This document shows, piece by piece, positions 48,701 through 60,709 of a DNA stretch of 64,000 bases (position 1 is its first letter; the number at the start of each line of letters is the position of its first letter). Below the pieces are notes generated by a model. It did not search any database and was not told where the DNA came from. It saw only the letters and a list, made by a program, of their open reading frames with translations. This DNA is from Coffea arabica (Eukaryota > Streptophyta > Magnoliopsida > Gentianales > Rubiaceae). A program made the translations under genes and the position numbers. The stretch is taken from NCBI RefSeq assembly GCF_036785885.1, contig NC_092329.1:2914001-2978000 (forward strand), in the 5' to 3' direction.

Positions 48701-51105
48701 ATAGCAGATCACTAAACATGCAACTCAACTTACGTGTAAACATAACCATTCTTATCCACTGCCACTGAATTAAATGTTAAAAACTCAAGTCAGATGTATA
48801 TTAACAGCATTTTGGAAATAAACTATAAAGGTTCATTACACTTTTATAAGATAGACGGTATGAAGATAATCTCACAAACCTGTATGATTTGTTCCGCATG
48901 CAACTTTAACTATGGTTTCTCCAGCAAGAGAAGCTACAGCTCTGGGGCGGGGTTGAGCTTCATATGCAAGCCTCACTGAGCTATCTTTTGTATTGTACTG
49001 CAGAAAAGGGATTAAAAAAATCCTTTACAATAATTATAGCAACACCACTTATGCAAACATCACTTATATGAACTACAAATCAATTGCTGGCGTGACAATG
49101 TACAGTTGGATGCAGCATACCCTTTTTCATGAGACCCGTAAATGCTTGTAGTCATTAGATTGCATCTTAATATCGAGTGGCATGAAACCCACAACATTCA
49201 CAGTTTGGTTTAAGCCAACACTAACACAATGGACAATGTTTCTTAAGGAGTTCAGCCTGGTAAATGTTCTCATGCTTTGTTTCAAGCATAAAGAACACAG
49301 CCCATCGATCATTTCCAGGTTAGACACTATCAAGTATGTGATACAAAATCAACTTTTTGAAGATTCTAGCTTTGACAGCCAGAACCTGTTTCTCTCTTGG
49401 TGTAAATCTCTCTCTCTGATATGTATGGAAACAATCCAAATATGTCTAAAGAGCAACTTAACACATACCTCATTATCTGTTCCATGACCAAGTTGACCAT
49501 ATTGTGGCAGACCAGCAGTTCTGAAAAAATTACAGAGCTTGTCAACGGATGAAATCATCAAAGAGTAGCTCCACATTAGTACATGCAGAAGGAGAAAACA
49601 TTCCCAAACCATACACTATAGATGCTCCTTCAACAGAAGTCAACCACACAGTGAAGTCAGCCCCACAAGCAGTGTTACTAACATCAGACACATGACATCG
49701 GACAGGCGATAATTCAACTTCTGCAACAAAGGCAAAGGTAGGCAAGTTACAAAGCCCTTATAGTAAGGTACATACAACTTTGTATTACCATGTCCAGAGC
49801 AACATTCACATAAAAGACCACATATAAGTGAGACTAGATCACTAAATTTGATATTGATCCATTTCAGTGCATCAAGCATACTGTTCACAAAAAGCACCAA
49901 TTTAATCAACTGTCAGAATATTGATACAAGGCACAGCAAAGAAGAACACAAACCATTTTTAGCAGAACCGGTACCCAGCTGTCCATGCTTGTTCCAACCA
50001 AAACCAAGAGAGTCACCATCTTCAGTCACCACTACAGTGTGGCTTCTTCCTGCCCCTGCTGTAATGACTTTATGCCTGGTAAAAAAGAGTTTAGCAATTT
50101 AATTAGTCTCCATTAGTGAGGGAGATGGTAAAGAATTAAAAAAAGGATAGATAACGAGGGTCAACAGAGTTCAAACTAAAACCCTAAATTATGTATCAAA
50201 AAGGGCTGCAGTAAGATATTCCCAAAGCAATTCAAGCAAAGTACAAGAACCATGAGCTCATACCACCGGAATTCAGATGGAAAATACCAAAGAAAGGATT
50301 ATAATGAGCTAGTACGCCACTAACTTGGAGAGTCCTGAAACAACAGTGGGCCTATCACGCTGAATTTTGTCTCCATGACCAAGCTGCCCCTTCTGCACAT
50401 TTTTAACAACATAGAAACCACATAATATTTTTTACAGATACTTCTACACAAAAATATTACTGGGAGAAAAACTTTGAACTGAAACTCAAAAATCACCTCA
50501 TTGCGGCCCCAGGTGTAGCAACGTCCATCAACATCCAAAGCCACGCAGTGACAAGAAGCTAAAGGCACACATTACACCCGGGAACAAAATATCAGTATTA
50601 TGAAAGATCCTGGTACACATTTAGAGCAAGAGGCATGCTTGAATTGTTGCCATATTAGCTGCATTTTTCTTTTGACCTAAAAATGACAAGCCAAACAAGT
50701 CTACAGCCACTAGCGTCGAAGATGTATAAATTTCAAAGCTCTTTTCACTTCATTCAGGTAAAACTGAAACTAGCATACCAAAAAATGGCAGGACTAGAGC
50801 TACATGCAGTAAATAAACGCAAAGGTAAAATATTTAGCACAAAATAAAAGGAAAAGACTGAAGCTAAATCAGCGACTGAGGAAAAGAAAAACAAAAAAGC
50901 TAAGAAGCTTACTGCAGCCAGAGGCAACGAAAGAAATATTAATGCCAATAAGAGGGCGGAGCCGAGTCGGAGAAATTAAGTTCCCTTCCAAACCTTTGCG
51001 CCGACCAACTGCGTCCCAAGCAGTGGCCCCACAGAACAAGAGCTCTCCACCCTTCACAGCCTGCTCTTCCTCCTCCACCTTCTTCTCCGGCTCCACAGCT
51101 GCCAT
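45789..51105 (-). CDS. RCC1-repeat protein, RCC2-like, with AT-hook-like tail
   Basis: Sixteen coding exons on the minus strand: 51105-50913, 50558-50497, 50392-50325, 50075-49954, 49720-49615, 49520-49469, 48997-48880, 48764-48734, 48630-48607, 48486-48362, 48045-47964, 47542-47420, 47326-47273, 47183-47114, 46426-46393 and 46123-45789. All junctions keep phase and give 532 aa. An acidic N-terminus leads to GELLFCGATAWDAVGRR, then seven-bladed-propeller RCC1 repeats with motifs such as TWGRNEKGQLGHGD, GLPQYGQLGHG, TWGFGGYGRLGH, MWGKIKNTGDDW and ISWGHAQSGELGYG. This order matches human RCC2 better than RCC1. The last exon adds an acidic run and a basic Gly/Arg-rich tail with two AT-hook-like cores (GRGRGRP, KRGRPRK), suggesting nuclear chromatin binding. 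Two exons are very short (24 and 31 nt). Guanine-exchange activity is not implied. Confidence 0.92.
46797..47177. repeat. Tandem duplication (period about 198 bp) copying part of RCC1-gene exon 14
   Basis: CACAATAGATCCTACAATTA at 46797 recurs at 46995. Both units continue through CTTCAACCACTTCGTCTCCC, the CATATAGGAATTTGTTA segment, an AGAGAG run, and then the 3' part of exon 14 (GCTCAAGTCGATCATCAACA) up to TGGGCAAATCCA. The unit at 46995-47177 carries the true exon end. The 46797-46993 unit lies in the following intron and has a copy without the exon's acceptor. The copies differ by a few substitutions and one 17-bp-scale indel, so the event is fairly recent. Confidence 0.9.
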
Positions 51106-52270
51106 CTATCTCCGGCAAACTAAACGACCAAAACTCTATTAGGTATGAAAAGACCTTTCACTTTTTTTTATATATATAAAGCAAACAAAGAAACTCCGAG
51201 ATCCAACCGCAATTACCCGATTGCCGCCGAATGAAGGTTCAAAAAGAGCTTGCAATCGACGGAGCAACGGCTAGTTTACGGGAATCGGCGGTTAGGGTTT
51301 AAGTAAGCCCTAGATCAGAGAGAAAACCTCATTCGAAACCCTACGAACAATGCCAACAAGAGTAAGCACTTTTTTTGTGTTTGTTGGAGTTGTTATTATT
51401 ATTATTATTTTTTGTTTCCTTTTGGATTAAAGAAAAAAGTGAAAGAGATATATCTGCGAAGACAGGGATTGTGGGTTTTCCGAGAATGCGACTTTTATGA
51501 GTAATAAATGAATGAATCTAATTAAAGAATACAGCTTTACAATTTGGTGGATAAAAAAAAAAAAATGAGTAGATGGGATGGGATATATACTTGAATTGTT
51601 GCTCAAGTGAGTGACTTCACCTGTTTCCTTCCTTTAAGCGTACAAATATTTTTCAAAAATCTGTCGTTCTTCTTTCCTTTTATAGCAGTATAATTGTACC
51701 ATTTGTTCACTCGGCGTCGAAATCCAGTCCGGGCATAAATGGTAGTGCGGTACTACTTTTTATGGGCTTGGTATGACTTTTATGGACGAGGGGCCTGGAC
51801 GGTTGTCTCCGACTTGTATCTGGTCACCGTCGGATCAATTTCCTGTTTGTTTTTGTTGCAGGGTTTCGGCCTCATAAAGCTTCCCGCAAATTTCGTCATT
51901 GGGGCAATATATGGGCGGAAGGGGCAATTGGACTCGAGGGAGGGGGAGGGCTGCTTTTTAACTTGTTGGCCAAATCTTCGAACAAGCCTTGTGAGCCCGC
52001 CGTATGCCTTGTACGGTTGAACTGTTGGACATTTCACTTTCAGGATGAAGTGACTTGATTCCCATTCAATTCTTTTGGCTATATTCTCCCCCTTTTTTTC
52101 TCAATTTTTTTACTATTTTAATAACATGTTAAAGAGTTTTTCTAACGATGTCCTATAAGAAAACACGTAAATTATACATAACTTACCATATGAATACATA
52201 TATAACTATTATTATTATTCTATCTCATATTATAAGTTTTTTCTATTTAACTTTATATTTGTAAAATATT
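51106..52270. other. RCC1-gene promoter, leader and spacer
   Basis: Upstream of the RCC1-repeat gene; no further coding sequence is seen. The 51.1-51.4 kb part looks like a 5' leader. Confidence 0.5.
51292..51300 (-). promoter_or_regulatory. Telo-box (AAACCCTAA) in the RCC1-gene leader
   Basis: On the minus strand this reads AAACCCTAA, about 190 bp upstream of the start codon. Telo-boxes are common near start sites of plant genes expressed in dividing cells. This fits a cell-cycle-related RCC1 protein, but it is only a short motif. Confidence 0.4.
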
Positions 52271-52278
52271 AATATTGA

Positions 52279-52435
52279 GTGTGTTTGGATGGTTGTTTAT
52301 TTTTGGGATAATTTTTTGAAAAAAATACTATAACACTTTTTTATTGTGTGATGCATGTAAGATAATAAGGCGATTGAAAAATATGTCAATAATACAAGTA
52401 AATAAATTTGTGCAAATAATCCACTATCCAAACAA
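52279..52435. mobile_element. MITE with TTTGGAT ends and AATATTGA duplication
   Basis: The left end GTGTGTTTGGATGGTTG is mirrored on the right by CCACTATCCAAACAA. AATATTGA occurs at 52271-52278 and 52436-52443, an 8-bp duplication suggesting a hAT-type element, although the ends are not perfectly symmetrical. It is AT-rich and non-coding. Confidence 0.7.
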
Positions 52436-52583
52436 AATATTGATTTTGGTTTTTTGCTTGCATTATTTTGAATAGAAAAGAGGGAACATATTTTCAATTT
52501 TGAATAGAAGAAGGATGTGTTTAGAGTTTATTAATAGAAGATAACTTGATGAGATGTAGCAATATCTACTTTATGTTCTTCTA

Positions 52584-52785
52584 GGCTTCGTTTGAATTAA
52601 CTGTTTTTTAATGTGTTTTTGAAAAATTTTACTGTAGTAGTATATATGAAAAATTTTTACTATAATAATTTTTTGAAATATTTGATATATTGTATAGATG
52701 AGATGTTTTTTGAATTATTGTGTATTACTGTAGTATTATATTTGAAAATTTTATTTTTGAAAAAATGACCAATCCAAACGGAGTC
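52584..52785. mobile_element. MITE of the CGTTTGGATT-end group
   Basis: The left end GGCTTCGTTTGAATTAACTG pairs with the reverse complement of the right end, GACTCCGTTTGGATTGG. The interior contains TTTTTGAAAAA and TTTTACTGTAG, shared with other members. No clear target duplication was found. Confidence 0.65.
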
Positions 52786-52848
52786 GTTTATAGACCTCAC
52801 CTTCTGTGTCAAGATGTCAACTTTCAAGCATTCTTCTCCATCTTTTTT

Positions 52849-53351
52849 GGGAAAATCGTTCAAAACGTCCCTCACATTTTACAGGATGACTTTTTTCGTC
52901 CCCCAATTTTAAAAGTGTAATTTTACATCCCTTACAAATTCACATTGACCAAATTTGGTCCCTACCTAGGTTTCCGACTAGTTTTTGATCGGAATCCACC
53001 ACGTGACTTGCATGTGATCAATTTTTAAGGGTAAAATTGTCAAATCAAATTTTTACATAATTTGATTCATAGGTCCCTCACACTTCACAAAATAAATTTT
53101 TTCGTCCCTAACATTTTACAAAATGAATTGTTTCGTTCCTCACATTTCAAAAAATGAACGTTTCTATCTCTCACATTTTTCAAAATGAATTTTTTTATCC
53201 CTCATTGATTATGTGTACGAATAGTTTTTTTCTATAAATCTACGTATATATATATATTTGATTTTATCTGAACAGTATAAATAACATGTAATTTATCTCT
53301 ATTATATTTCATCTAAACATACTAATTGTAGTTATATACAAACTATTCAAT

Positions 53352-53401
<50 letters not shown>

Positions 53402-54273
53402 GTTTAAAACTAATGATTTTGTTTGAAATCCATGTATATATTTATATGATTTCACCATTTGAACCTATTCAATATTTGTGATATTTTTCTTTTGATAATA
53501 ATTTATTTATTGAATTGTATAATAAGGTCATCTAATTAATGGGTTCTAACTCGAATTTTATAATTGTGTTAACAAAATTCAGTTTAAATATGAAATTTCT
53601 ATTCGACACTTTTAAGACTAACAGTTGAATTACTTACCTTGTGATTGTCTTAAAATTTGAAAGTGCCAGTCATTTATTTCTTTTTGTCATACTTTTCTTT
53701 TGTTTACTTTTTCTATCCAAATTTAATTCGATATAAACAGTCGATAATATTTAGGATTAAATGTCTTCTTTATTTTCAATCTTCGAGTAAAAGAAAATGA
53801 ATATAAGTGAAAAACTAACAATTTTTTTAAACCCATATATATATCTATTTGATTTCACTTGAACAGTACGAATAGTATGTAATATATCTCTATTTGATTT
53901 CATATGCTATTCGTACTGTTCAAGTAAAATCAAATAAATATATACATGAATTTTTAAAAAATTATTCACACACATGATCAATAAATGATGAAAAAATTCA
54001 TTTTGTGAAATATAAGGGACGAAAAATTTTATTTTATGAAATGTGAGGGATTATGAATCGAATTATATAAAATTAGATTTAACAATTTTGCCCTTAAAAT
54101 ATGATCACGTGCAAGGCACGTGGTGAATTCCAACAAAAAACTAGTTGAAAATCTAAACAGGGACCAAATTTGACCAATGTGAATTTGTAAAGGACGTAAA
54201 ATTATATTTTTAAAAGTAAAGGACGAAAAAAGTTATTTTGTAAAATGTGAGGGACGTTTTGAACGATTTTCCC
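52849..54273. mobile_element. Mutator-like long-TIR foldback element (1425 bp), perfect 9-bp duplication
   Basis: ATCTTTTTT flanks both ends exactly (52840-52848 and 54274-54282). The ends are inverted copies beginning GGGAAAATCGTTCAAAACGT. The arms stay alignable for over 200 bp, including CACGTG-containing segments near 52999 and 54118. The interior is AT-rich with a (TA)n run and several short copies of a CACATTTCA/AAAATGAA phrase. There is no transposase frame, so it is non-autonomous. The structure and duplication size fit the Mutator superfamily. Confidence 0.9.
53354..53398. repeat. (TA)n microsatellite inside the Mutator-like element
   Basis: About 45 bp of pure TA within the element at 52849-54273; likely length-variable. 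Confidence 0.9.
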
Positions 54274-54785
54274 ATCTTTTTTGAAGTTCAGAATTCCCCC
54301 CACGTTAACTTTGCTAACAGAAAATTTGATGAAAGGCAACTCCACATAACTTTCCTGAATATGAGTTTCTTCACCAATTAAAACACGATATAAAATGTAC
54401 ATCAACAAAGACAACGTTGGAATGTTCAAAATCTATTTTGTATACCTATCCACCACCTATTTTACAAACAAAGAAGTTCTGGGGAGCCACAACCACAAGA
54501 TGGAAGAGTTTCCTACTGGCTGCACCACTGTCCGCAGTACAGAGCGGCAGGTCTAAGTATTCCTAAATATTTATAAAGCAATCCAATGAAGAAAGCCACT
54601 GGTTCATTGGATAAATAACCCAAAATAAAGTATGCAACAAGCAGTTAAGGAGCCACAAATTGTACGGAACGTTTCAGTTTTTCTAACACAGGAAGATCGT
54701 CCTGAGTCTACGAGCTCTATCTATATGGCAAAGTTTTCCGGTTCGTTAGGAAATGCCCAAGAATGCTGAATTTTCGTTCAGCTGA

Positions 54786-57456
54786 CTAAGCTGAAGTAGG
54801 TGTTGCCGAAGTTGTTGTTGCAGTTTTGGATGTTGCAACTGATAATTGTTGGATTTGACTGGATTGATGGTGCTGCAGCTGGAGTACATGATGCTTCATG
54901 GGTAGCTGCTGAATCATGGAAGTCGATGACCCATCATCTTCACCAAGCTCAGCAGCTGCAAGCTTTAGACGCTGCACTTCTGCGGTCAATGCCTCGTGAA
55001 GAGCTGCCATAAATATACCAACATAAATAATTGTTCTACCCAAGACTAAAATGAAGGGGGGAAAAATTTATCTGTACAATAATATCTTGTGCCTATTAAT
55101 AGTTGTTTGTAACTGCATAATACAAGACAGGCAAACTCATCATATCTGCACAACAACAGGGCAAAAGCACGCATTACATACCAAGTCACTCTTCATAACA
55201 AATTGCCATATAAGCAGGCTAAAGAGGAGCATTAACCAACCAAGCATTTATAAAGAGGTCTCGCATTCTAGTCTTCAATAAGCCACAAGCTGGAAGGAGG
55301 TGTTTGAGAGGAGTAGCCCTTAAATAATCCAATCATGTAACTTATCATGATTCTATCTTGAATGGTCAAACTGCTACTTTTAGGTCTCACACATCCATAA
55401 TTAAACTCATACAAAATTCAGTCACAATAACTTCCCCCCCCCCCCCCCGGCTGAGCCTCCTCCTCCCTTTACCCCACCCAGCAAAATGCCCCAACACGCA
55501 AATAAATAAATAAGCACTACGTCACAGTCCACACCTGACACAAGAATTGGTAAAATAAAGAGTTTTAGGCCCTAAATCTTTTGATATTGACCGTATTGCC
55601 AATTTTCTATCAAAGAATTGCACTTGTTTTTACGATAACAGGTTTGCAGATACTAATAATTTGGAAGATTTATCTGAGCTCCAAAACTATCATGACACAG
55701 ACTTTCAACAAACTAGGGAGGTGCAATGTAAGTCAGCAAATGGAGAAACAGAACCAAATCATCTTTAATAATCAGGACTCAGTGGACTGTGCATAATAAT
55801 ATTGTTGCATTCATAAATCCAAACGAATTTCAAATCACTCCTCCACCCCCCCCCCCTCTTATTCGCCAAAAGAAATTTACGAAAAGGGTTCTGTAGCAAA
55901 CACACATAATTCAAAGGTTATACAGAGATTCCAGTAGATCAACAATGTAGACAAACTATCAACAAAGAATCAAGGGAGGAAGTGCAAATACCATCTCTAA
56001 GTCGTGCCTGTTGCTCCATGGCTTGAAGACGAAATTTCAGCTCATTGTTTTGATTTGTAAGCTCAGAAAAATCTTTCTGTAAGAAAAAAAAAACATAGAC
56101 AATTACCATAGGATCAAGGCTACCTCCTTAAGAAAAAAACTAGTCCTAAGCATTTGTGGCCAAGGCATTGATTTCCATAGGGCTGACTGGGATTTTAGTA
56201 CTGGATTTCCATAAACTCATGTGCAAACCTGAAGAACAGTAAGTTGTGCAGATAGTGTAGTGGCCTCGGTTTGCAGTGTCAGCACCTTGTGTTCCAATTC
56301 TGAGATGTATCGCAACTTGCGCTCCTTAGAACGAGCAGCTGACTGACGATTAGCTAGTACCCTGGATAAACAATTTCAACCATGTAAATGAGACATCCAA
56401 TCTACAAATGTAACTTCAAAAAAATTCATCAGTTCAAATTCATATCCAGTACACATACCTCTTGGCACGTTTTGGATCTGATAAGGCAATTTCAGCAAGT
56501 CTCTCATCTGTCATAATCTTTTTTACCTCAGCTTCACTAAATTCACCATTTCCAAAGTCCAAGCTAAACTTAGCTGAGTTTTCACTGGCCAAATTGCTTG
56601 GTGAGAGTTCACTGACATGAATCCCAGCAGCGCTAGGTAACTTTGGTGACACTTCATTGAAATGCAAACTTCCAAAGGCACTATCAACTGAAAGGCTTCT
56701 AAAGTGGCGAGCAGCAGGAGCAATATCCCCAGTAGCACTCCTTTTGTTTCCTTCTGCTGAACCTGTCCCATCGAATTTAGTACTATTTGCCTTTGAGATG
56801 CTTTGGGCTTCAGTATTACTATTCTCACCACCACATTTCTTCATGCCACTAACCATGCTTCTTTTATCTTTCTCATCAGTTCTAGAAGGATTTAGACTAT
56901 CTGCATTGTCCAATTTCAAATAAGATTGAAACAAGTCATTCACAATCTCTCCCTCCAATCTTCTCTGACCCATGCTGTTGAAATTGCTGTTACCTTCACT
57001 AATTGCATCCATTTCTTGCTTTTGCAAATGAATGGCCTTATCCATTCCAACTTTATCACTTCCAAAGGCTGTTTTGCCCGATATTCCCTGACCGCTTATT
57101 GGTACCAATTGAGGTGAAGTCTGAATCATAACATTGAACCCCAAGGGAACATCGCTACTGGATCGCCTATGGCCTTTTCGAGGCGGAAGACCCTCAAAAT
57201 TGCCTCGAAAATTATTCTCAAATGTAACGGAGGGACCACCAACCACTGGCGGAACTCGAGAACTAACATCCACTTCATCCATTGACACGTCCTTGATACT
57301 AGAGTTGGAGGCCAATGAGGATTCGCTATGAGGCAACGGGCTCAATGGGGGCAAGCTATGATTAGCAAAAAATGCAGGTTGAGATGTAGACCTGGAGTGC
57401 GAACTCCCCGCGCCATAGTTCTGATTCATGGGTTGCTTACAATTCAACTGAGCCAT
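54786..57456 (-). CDS. Group I bZIP transcription factor (bZIP29/30-like)
   Basis: Four coding exons on the minus strand: 57456-56459, 56361-56229, 56076-55992 and 55003-54786, joining in phase to 477 aa. The N-terminal 320 residues are Ser/Pro/Asn-rich and include HRRSSSDVP at about 96-104 and [10 protein letters not shown] further on, both candidate phosphorylation/14-3-3 docking sites as in VIP1-family proteins. The bZIP starts near residue 330: [19 protein letters not shown], with Lys in place of the usual Arg in N-x7-R, which is diagnostic of plant group I. A leucine zipper follows ([14 protein letters not shown]... LQKDFSEL). The C-terminal part is Gln/His/Ser/Thr-rich. The start ATGGCTCAG matches MAQ starts of close relatives. 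The 5' UTR probably has an intron (donor at 57910, acceptor near 57464). Which group I member it matches is not settled. Confidence 0.92.
55434..55448. repeat. Poly(C) run of about 15 in bZIP intron 3
   Basis: A C homopolymer on the + strand (G run in the transcript). It is rare in an AT-rich genome and a likely sequencing or assembly trouble spot. Confidence 0.85.
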
Positions 57457-59242
57457 CAAAATTCTGATTACAAATACGCAAGAAGTATATCCTCCCTCGT
57501 CAAATCCTAAATTATCCTCTAGCCCCCAGAAGTTTAGTGCTGATTCAATGGGCCACTGAATTGAGCCTCAAAGAACAAGCAAATGCCCAAAATCTCTGAA
57601 ACTGGAGTAAGAATATAGCTAGTCAACTACTGAAGTGTATCAAACAAAGCAGGGTTTTTCTTGCCCCCACCCCCCGGCCTAAACCCAAAACCCCAAAACA
57701 AATGAAGGAGCAAAAATTCCGGCATTTTACTAATTCTATCAAAAACCCAATTAAATCAAATAAACCAAGAGCTAAAATCAGAGAAAACTCAGAACTTTGA
57801 TTCATTTCCACTCAATAACTCTTATCCATCCAAAACCCTACAACTCTACGAGAAACGAAAGAAAATTAAGCCGATAGAAAACTTTTTCTAGAAACACAAA
57901 AGTGATTTACCTTACAGCATCAGAAATGCAGCCAATCAAACCATCGATCAGCGGAGCCGCGTTGAAAAGAAAATGAGGAAGAAGGAAAGTAATGGGAATT
58001 ATCGCTTACTTTATATTGAAAACAAGCGAATTTCCCGCTGAAACTGGCGGTGATTACGTTAAATAGTAGCAGAAGAAAAAGGTGTTCTGGAAAAGACAAA
58101 AAACTTCGGATTGCATAGAAAATGACGAAAGTGCAAAATGGAAGCAGAAGCGTTTTTTTTATTTATACATTAATCTCTGCTTTCTTGCTATCTCAGTGCA
58201 GGCCGTACGAAGTTAACAAGCTGAGGAGTGAGAGGCACAAAATTGGAGTTATAACAAAGATGGTGACGTGGGAGTTTGTGGGAAAGTCCGCGGTGAATTT
58301 GGCGTGAATTTCAGGTGAATGTACAGTCGACTCTTTTGCATAGTTGCATTTTTCACTCCTCACTTTTCAGCCGAACCGTGTTGGGCTTTCTTGGATGGCC
58401 TGCAGGGGGACAATGCTCAGCCCGAATTTGCTGACAGGAAACTGCCATATGGAAACCACGTTTGTGTGACACTTCATCAAAATATATTTGTGGTGTAAAG
58501 CCTTTCATTTTCCAAATTCCCCTTCTAGCTTTGACTTCTTGCTTTCTATAGCGATAGAATACAACCCGAATTTTTGACACTCTCAGCCCGATCGCCCTCG
58601 AGCTTGGCACTTTATTGTTAAAGGACTATGCTTTGACACTGCAAATCAAAATGAAATTTACTTTCTTTTTTTTTTACATGATAAAAATGAAAAACATAAG
58701 TTGATTAGAGCAAATTAACTGTCTTTCTTGTTTTGACTCTTAAAGATAAGATGATGTTATTAAATGAGACTAGATTTTATCTCATAAAATCACTTTCCAA
58801 GAATGAAAACACGCAAACCAACAGCTTTTGGACCGGTGACGGGTGAGTCAAGATTTTAAACTTTATCTCCCATCAATTATTACAATAAGTATATCTTCCA
58901 AGAAATCCAGATGAGTGCGTAGTCTAATCCAGTGATGGTTTAGTTCTCATCTGTCTCTCATGGGTTTAATTGGGCCTCTCTATATAGATTAGGATAGAGT
59001 AGGATATAGATAAAATAAAAAATTGATGAATGACCAAAAAAAAAGAATGAAAACACGCATAAATCATAGAATGTCAAAGTTTCTGTATAAGAGTGCATCA
59101 TTATTGGAAAGTTTCCCCAAGAGTTTTGGCTACGGAATTGAGGATGAGCAAGTGCACCCATGGCTTAAAGTTTGTGAAACCAATTAAAGAATACGCTCAA
59201 TTTCATAATATATTATATATATTATTTTCAAAGACACTTGCA
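57457..59242. other. bZIP leader, promoter and spacer
   Basis: The first 0.5 kb is the probable spliced 5' leader. The rest is the promoter and a gene-free spacer without recognised features. Confidence 0.5.
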
Positions 59243-60709
59243 GGGTACGTTTGGATTGGTGTTTTTGAGCCTGTTTTTGAAAAACTGTTTTTCACATTCC
59301 AAATGCTACAGTAAATGTGTATTTCAAAAACAACTTCAAAAACACCAATCCAAACAATATATCAAAAACAACTCCAAATATATTTCAATTATGCATATTT
59401 AATTTGTATATTTTAATAAGTATATTTCAATTTGTATATTTTAATTATGTATTTTATATGTATATTTCAATTATATTTTAATTATATATTTTAATATGTA
59501 TATTTCAATTATGTATTTTAATATGTATATTCAATTATGTATATTATATATATATTATATTAATATAAATATATTTATTTCAATTATGTATAATATTATA
59601 TATATTATGTCAATTGAAATAAATATTATATATTTATATAAATACATTTATTTATATATAAATTTATAAATATATTTATGCAATTTTGTTTTATAAAATA
59701 TATTAATATGTATATGTCAATTATGTATATTATATATAAATTATATTAATATTAATGTATATTATATATATTATACATTTCTAATATTATATATTTACGT
59801 ATACATATCATAAATATTTTATTTTATTTAAAATATATTTTTATATATTTATAATATATTTACATAAATATTATATGTTATATAAATTATATATAATATA
59901 ATATATAATTTATTATACATTTATATAAATGTACATTTATACATAATATATAAATATTTATGTATATTTATAATATACATTTATATTATATATTATATAT
60001 AATATAATACATTTATAATACATTTATACATTTATATTAATATACATAATATTAATTTTACATTTATACATAATATTAATGCATATATACATTTATATTA
60101 ATTATATAAATACATTTTTACATAATATTAATATATATTTATAATATATTAATTTATACATTTATAATAATATACACTTATAATTTATAATATATTTATA
60201 ATATTCATTTATAATTTATACATTTATAATAATATACACTTATACATTTATAAATATATTTATATTATGTATTATATAGAATACAATACATTTATATATT
60301 TTTATATGAATATATAAATATATTTATTTATAAATGTATTATAAATGCATAAATGTATATTTATATAAAAATTATAATTTATAATTTATACATTTATATA
60401 ATATTCATTTATAATTTATAATTTATAATAATATACATTTATACATTTGTAAATATAAATGTATTATAAATGCATAAATGTATATTTATATAAAAATATA
60501 AAAATTATAATATTCTAAAAATACTCAAAAATATGTTTCAAAAATACCTCTAAAAATAATCCAAAAAAATCTACAGTAAAAGTTTTTCATATAGTTTTTG
60601 AAAAACAACCCCAAAAACAAATAATCCAAACGGACTTGTTTTTCAGATTCGAAATGCTACAGTGGTGTTTTTGAAAAACAACCCTAAAAACAGCTAATCC
60701 AAACGGAGC
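59243..60709. mobile_element. Foldback element with a hyper-A/T interior (about 1.47 kb)
   Basis: The left end GGGTACGTTTGGATTGGTG and the reverse complement of the right end, GGCTCCGTTTGGATTAGC, match. CACTTGCA flanks both ends (59235-59242 and 60710-60717; the first C on the right may belong to the element), a 7-8-bp duplication pointing to the hAT class. The left end contains its own complete hairpin (59249-59355) and the right end a second pair of similar ends (60600-60709). Between them about 1.15 kb (roughly 59380-60560) is almost only A and T, made of degenerate TATATTTATA-like units. No coding capacity. Confidence 0.75.

Noticed and set aside
56657-56923. 88-aa + strand frame opposite the bZIP exon 1
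   Set aside because: Shadow of the Ser/Asn-rich bZIP coding exon; no homology of its own.
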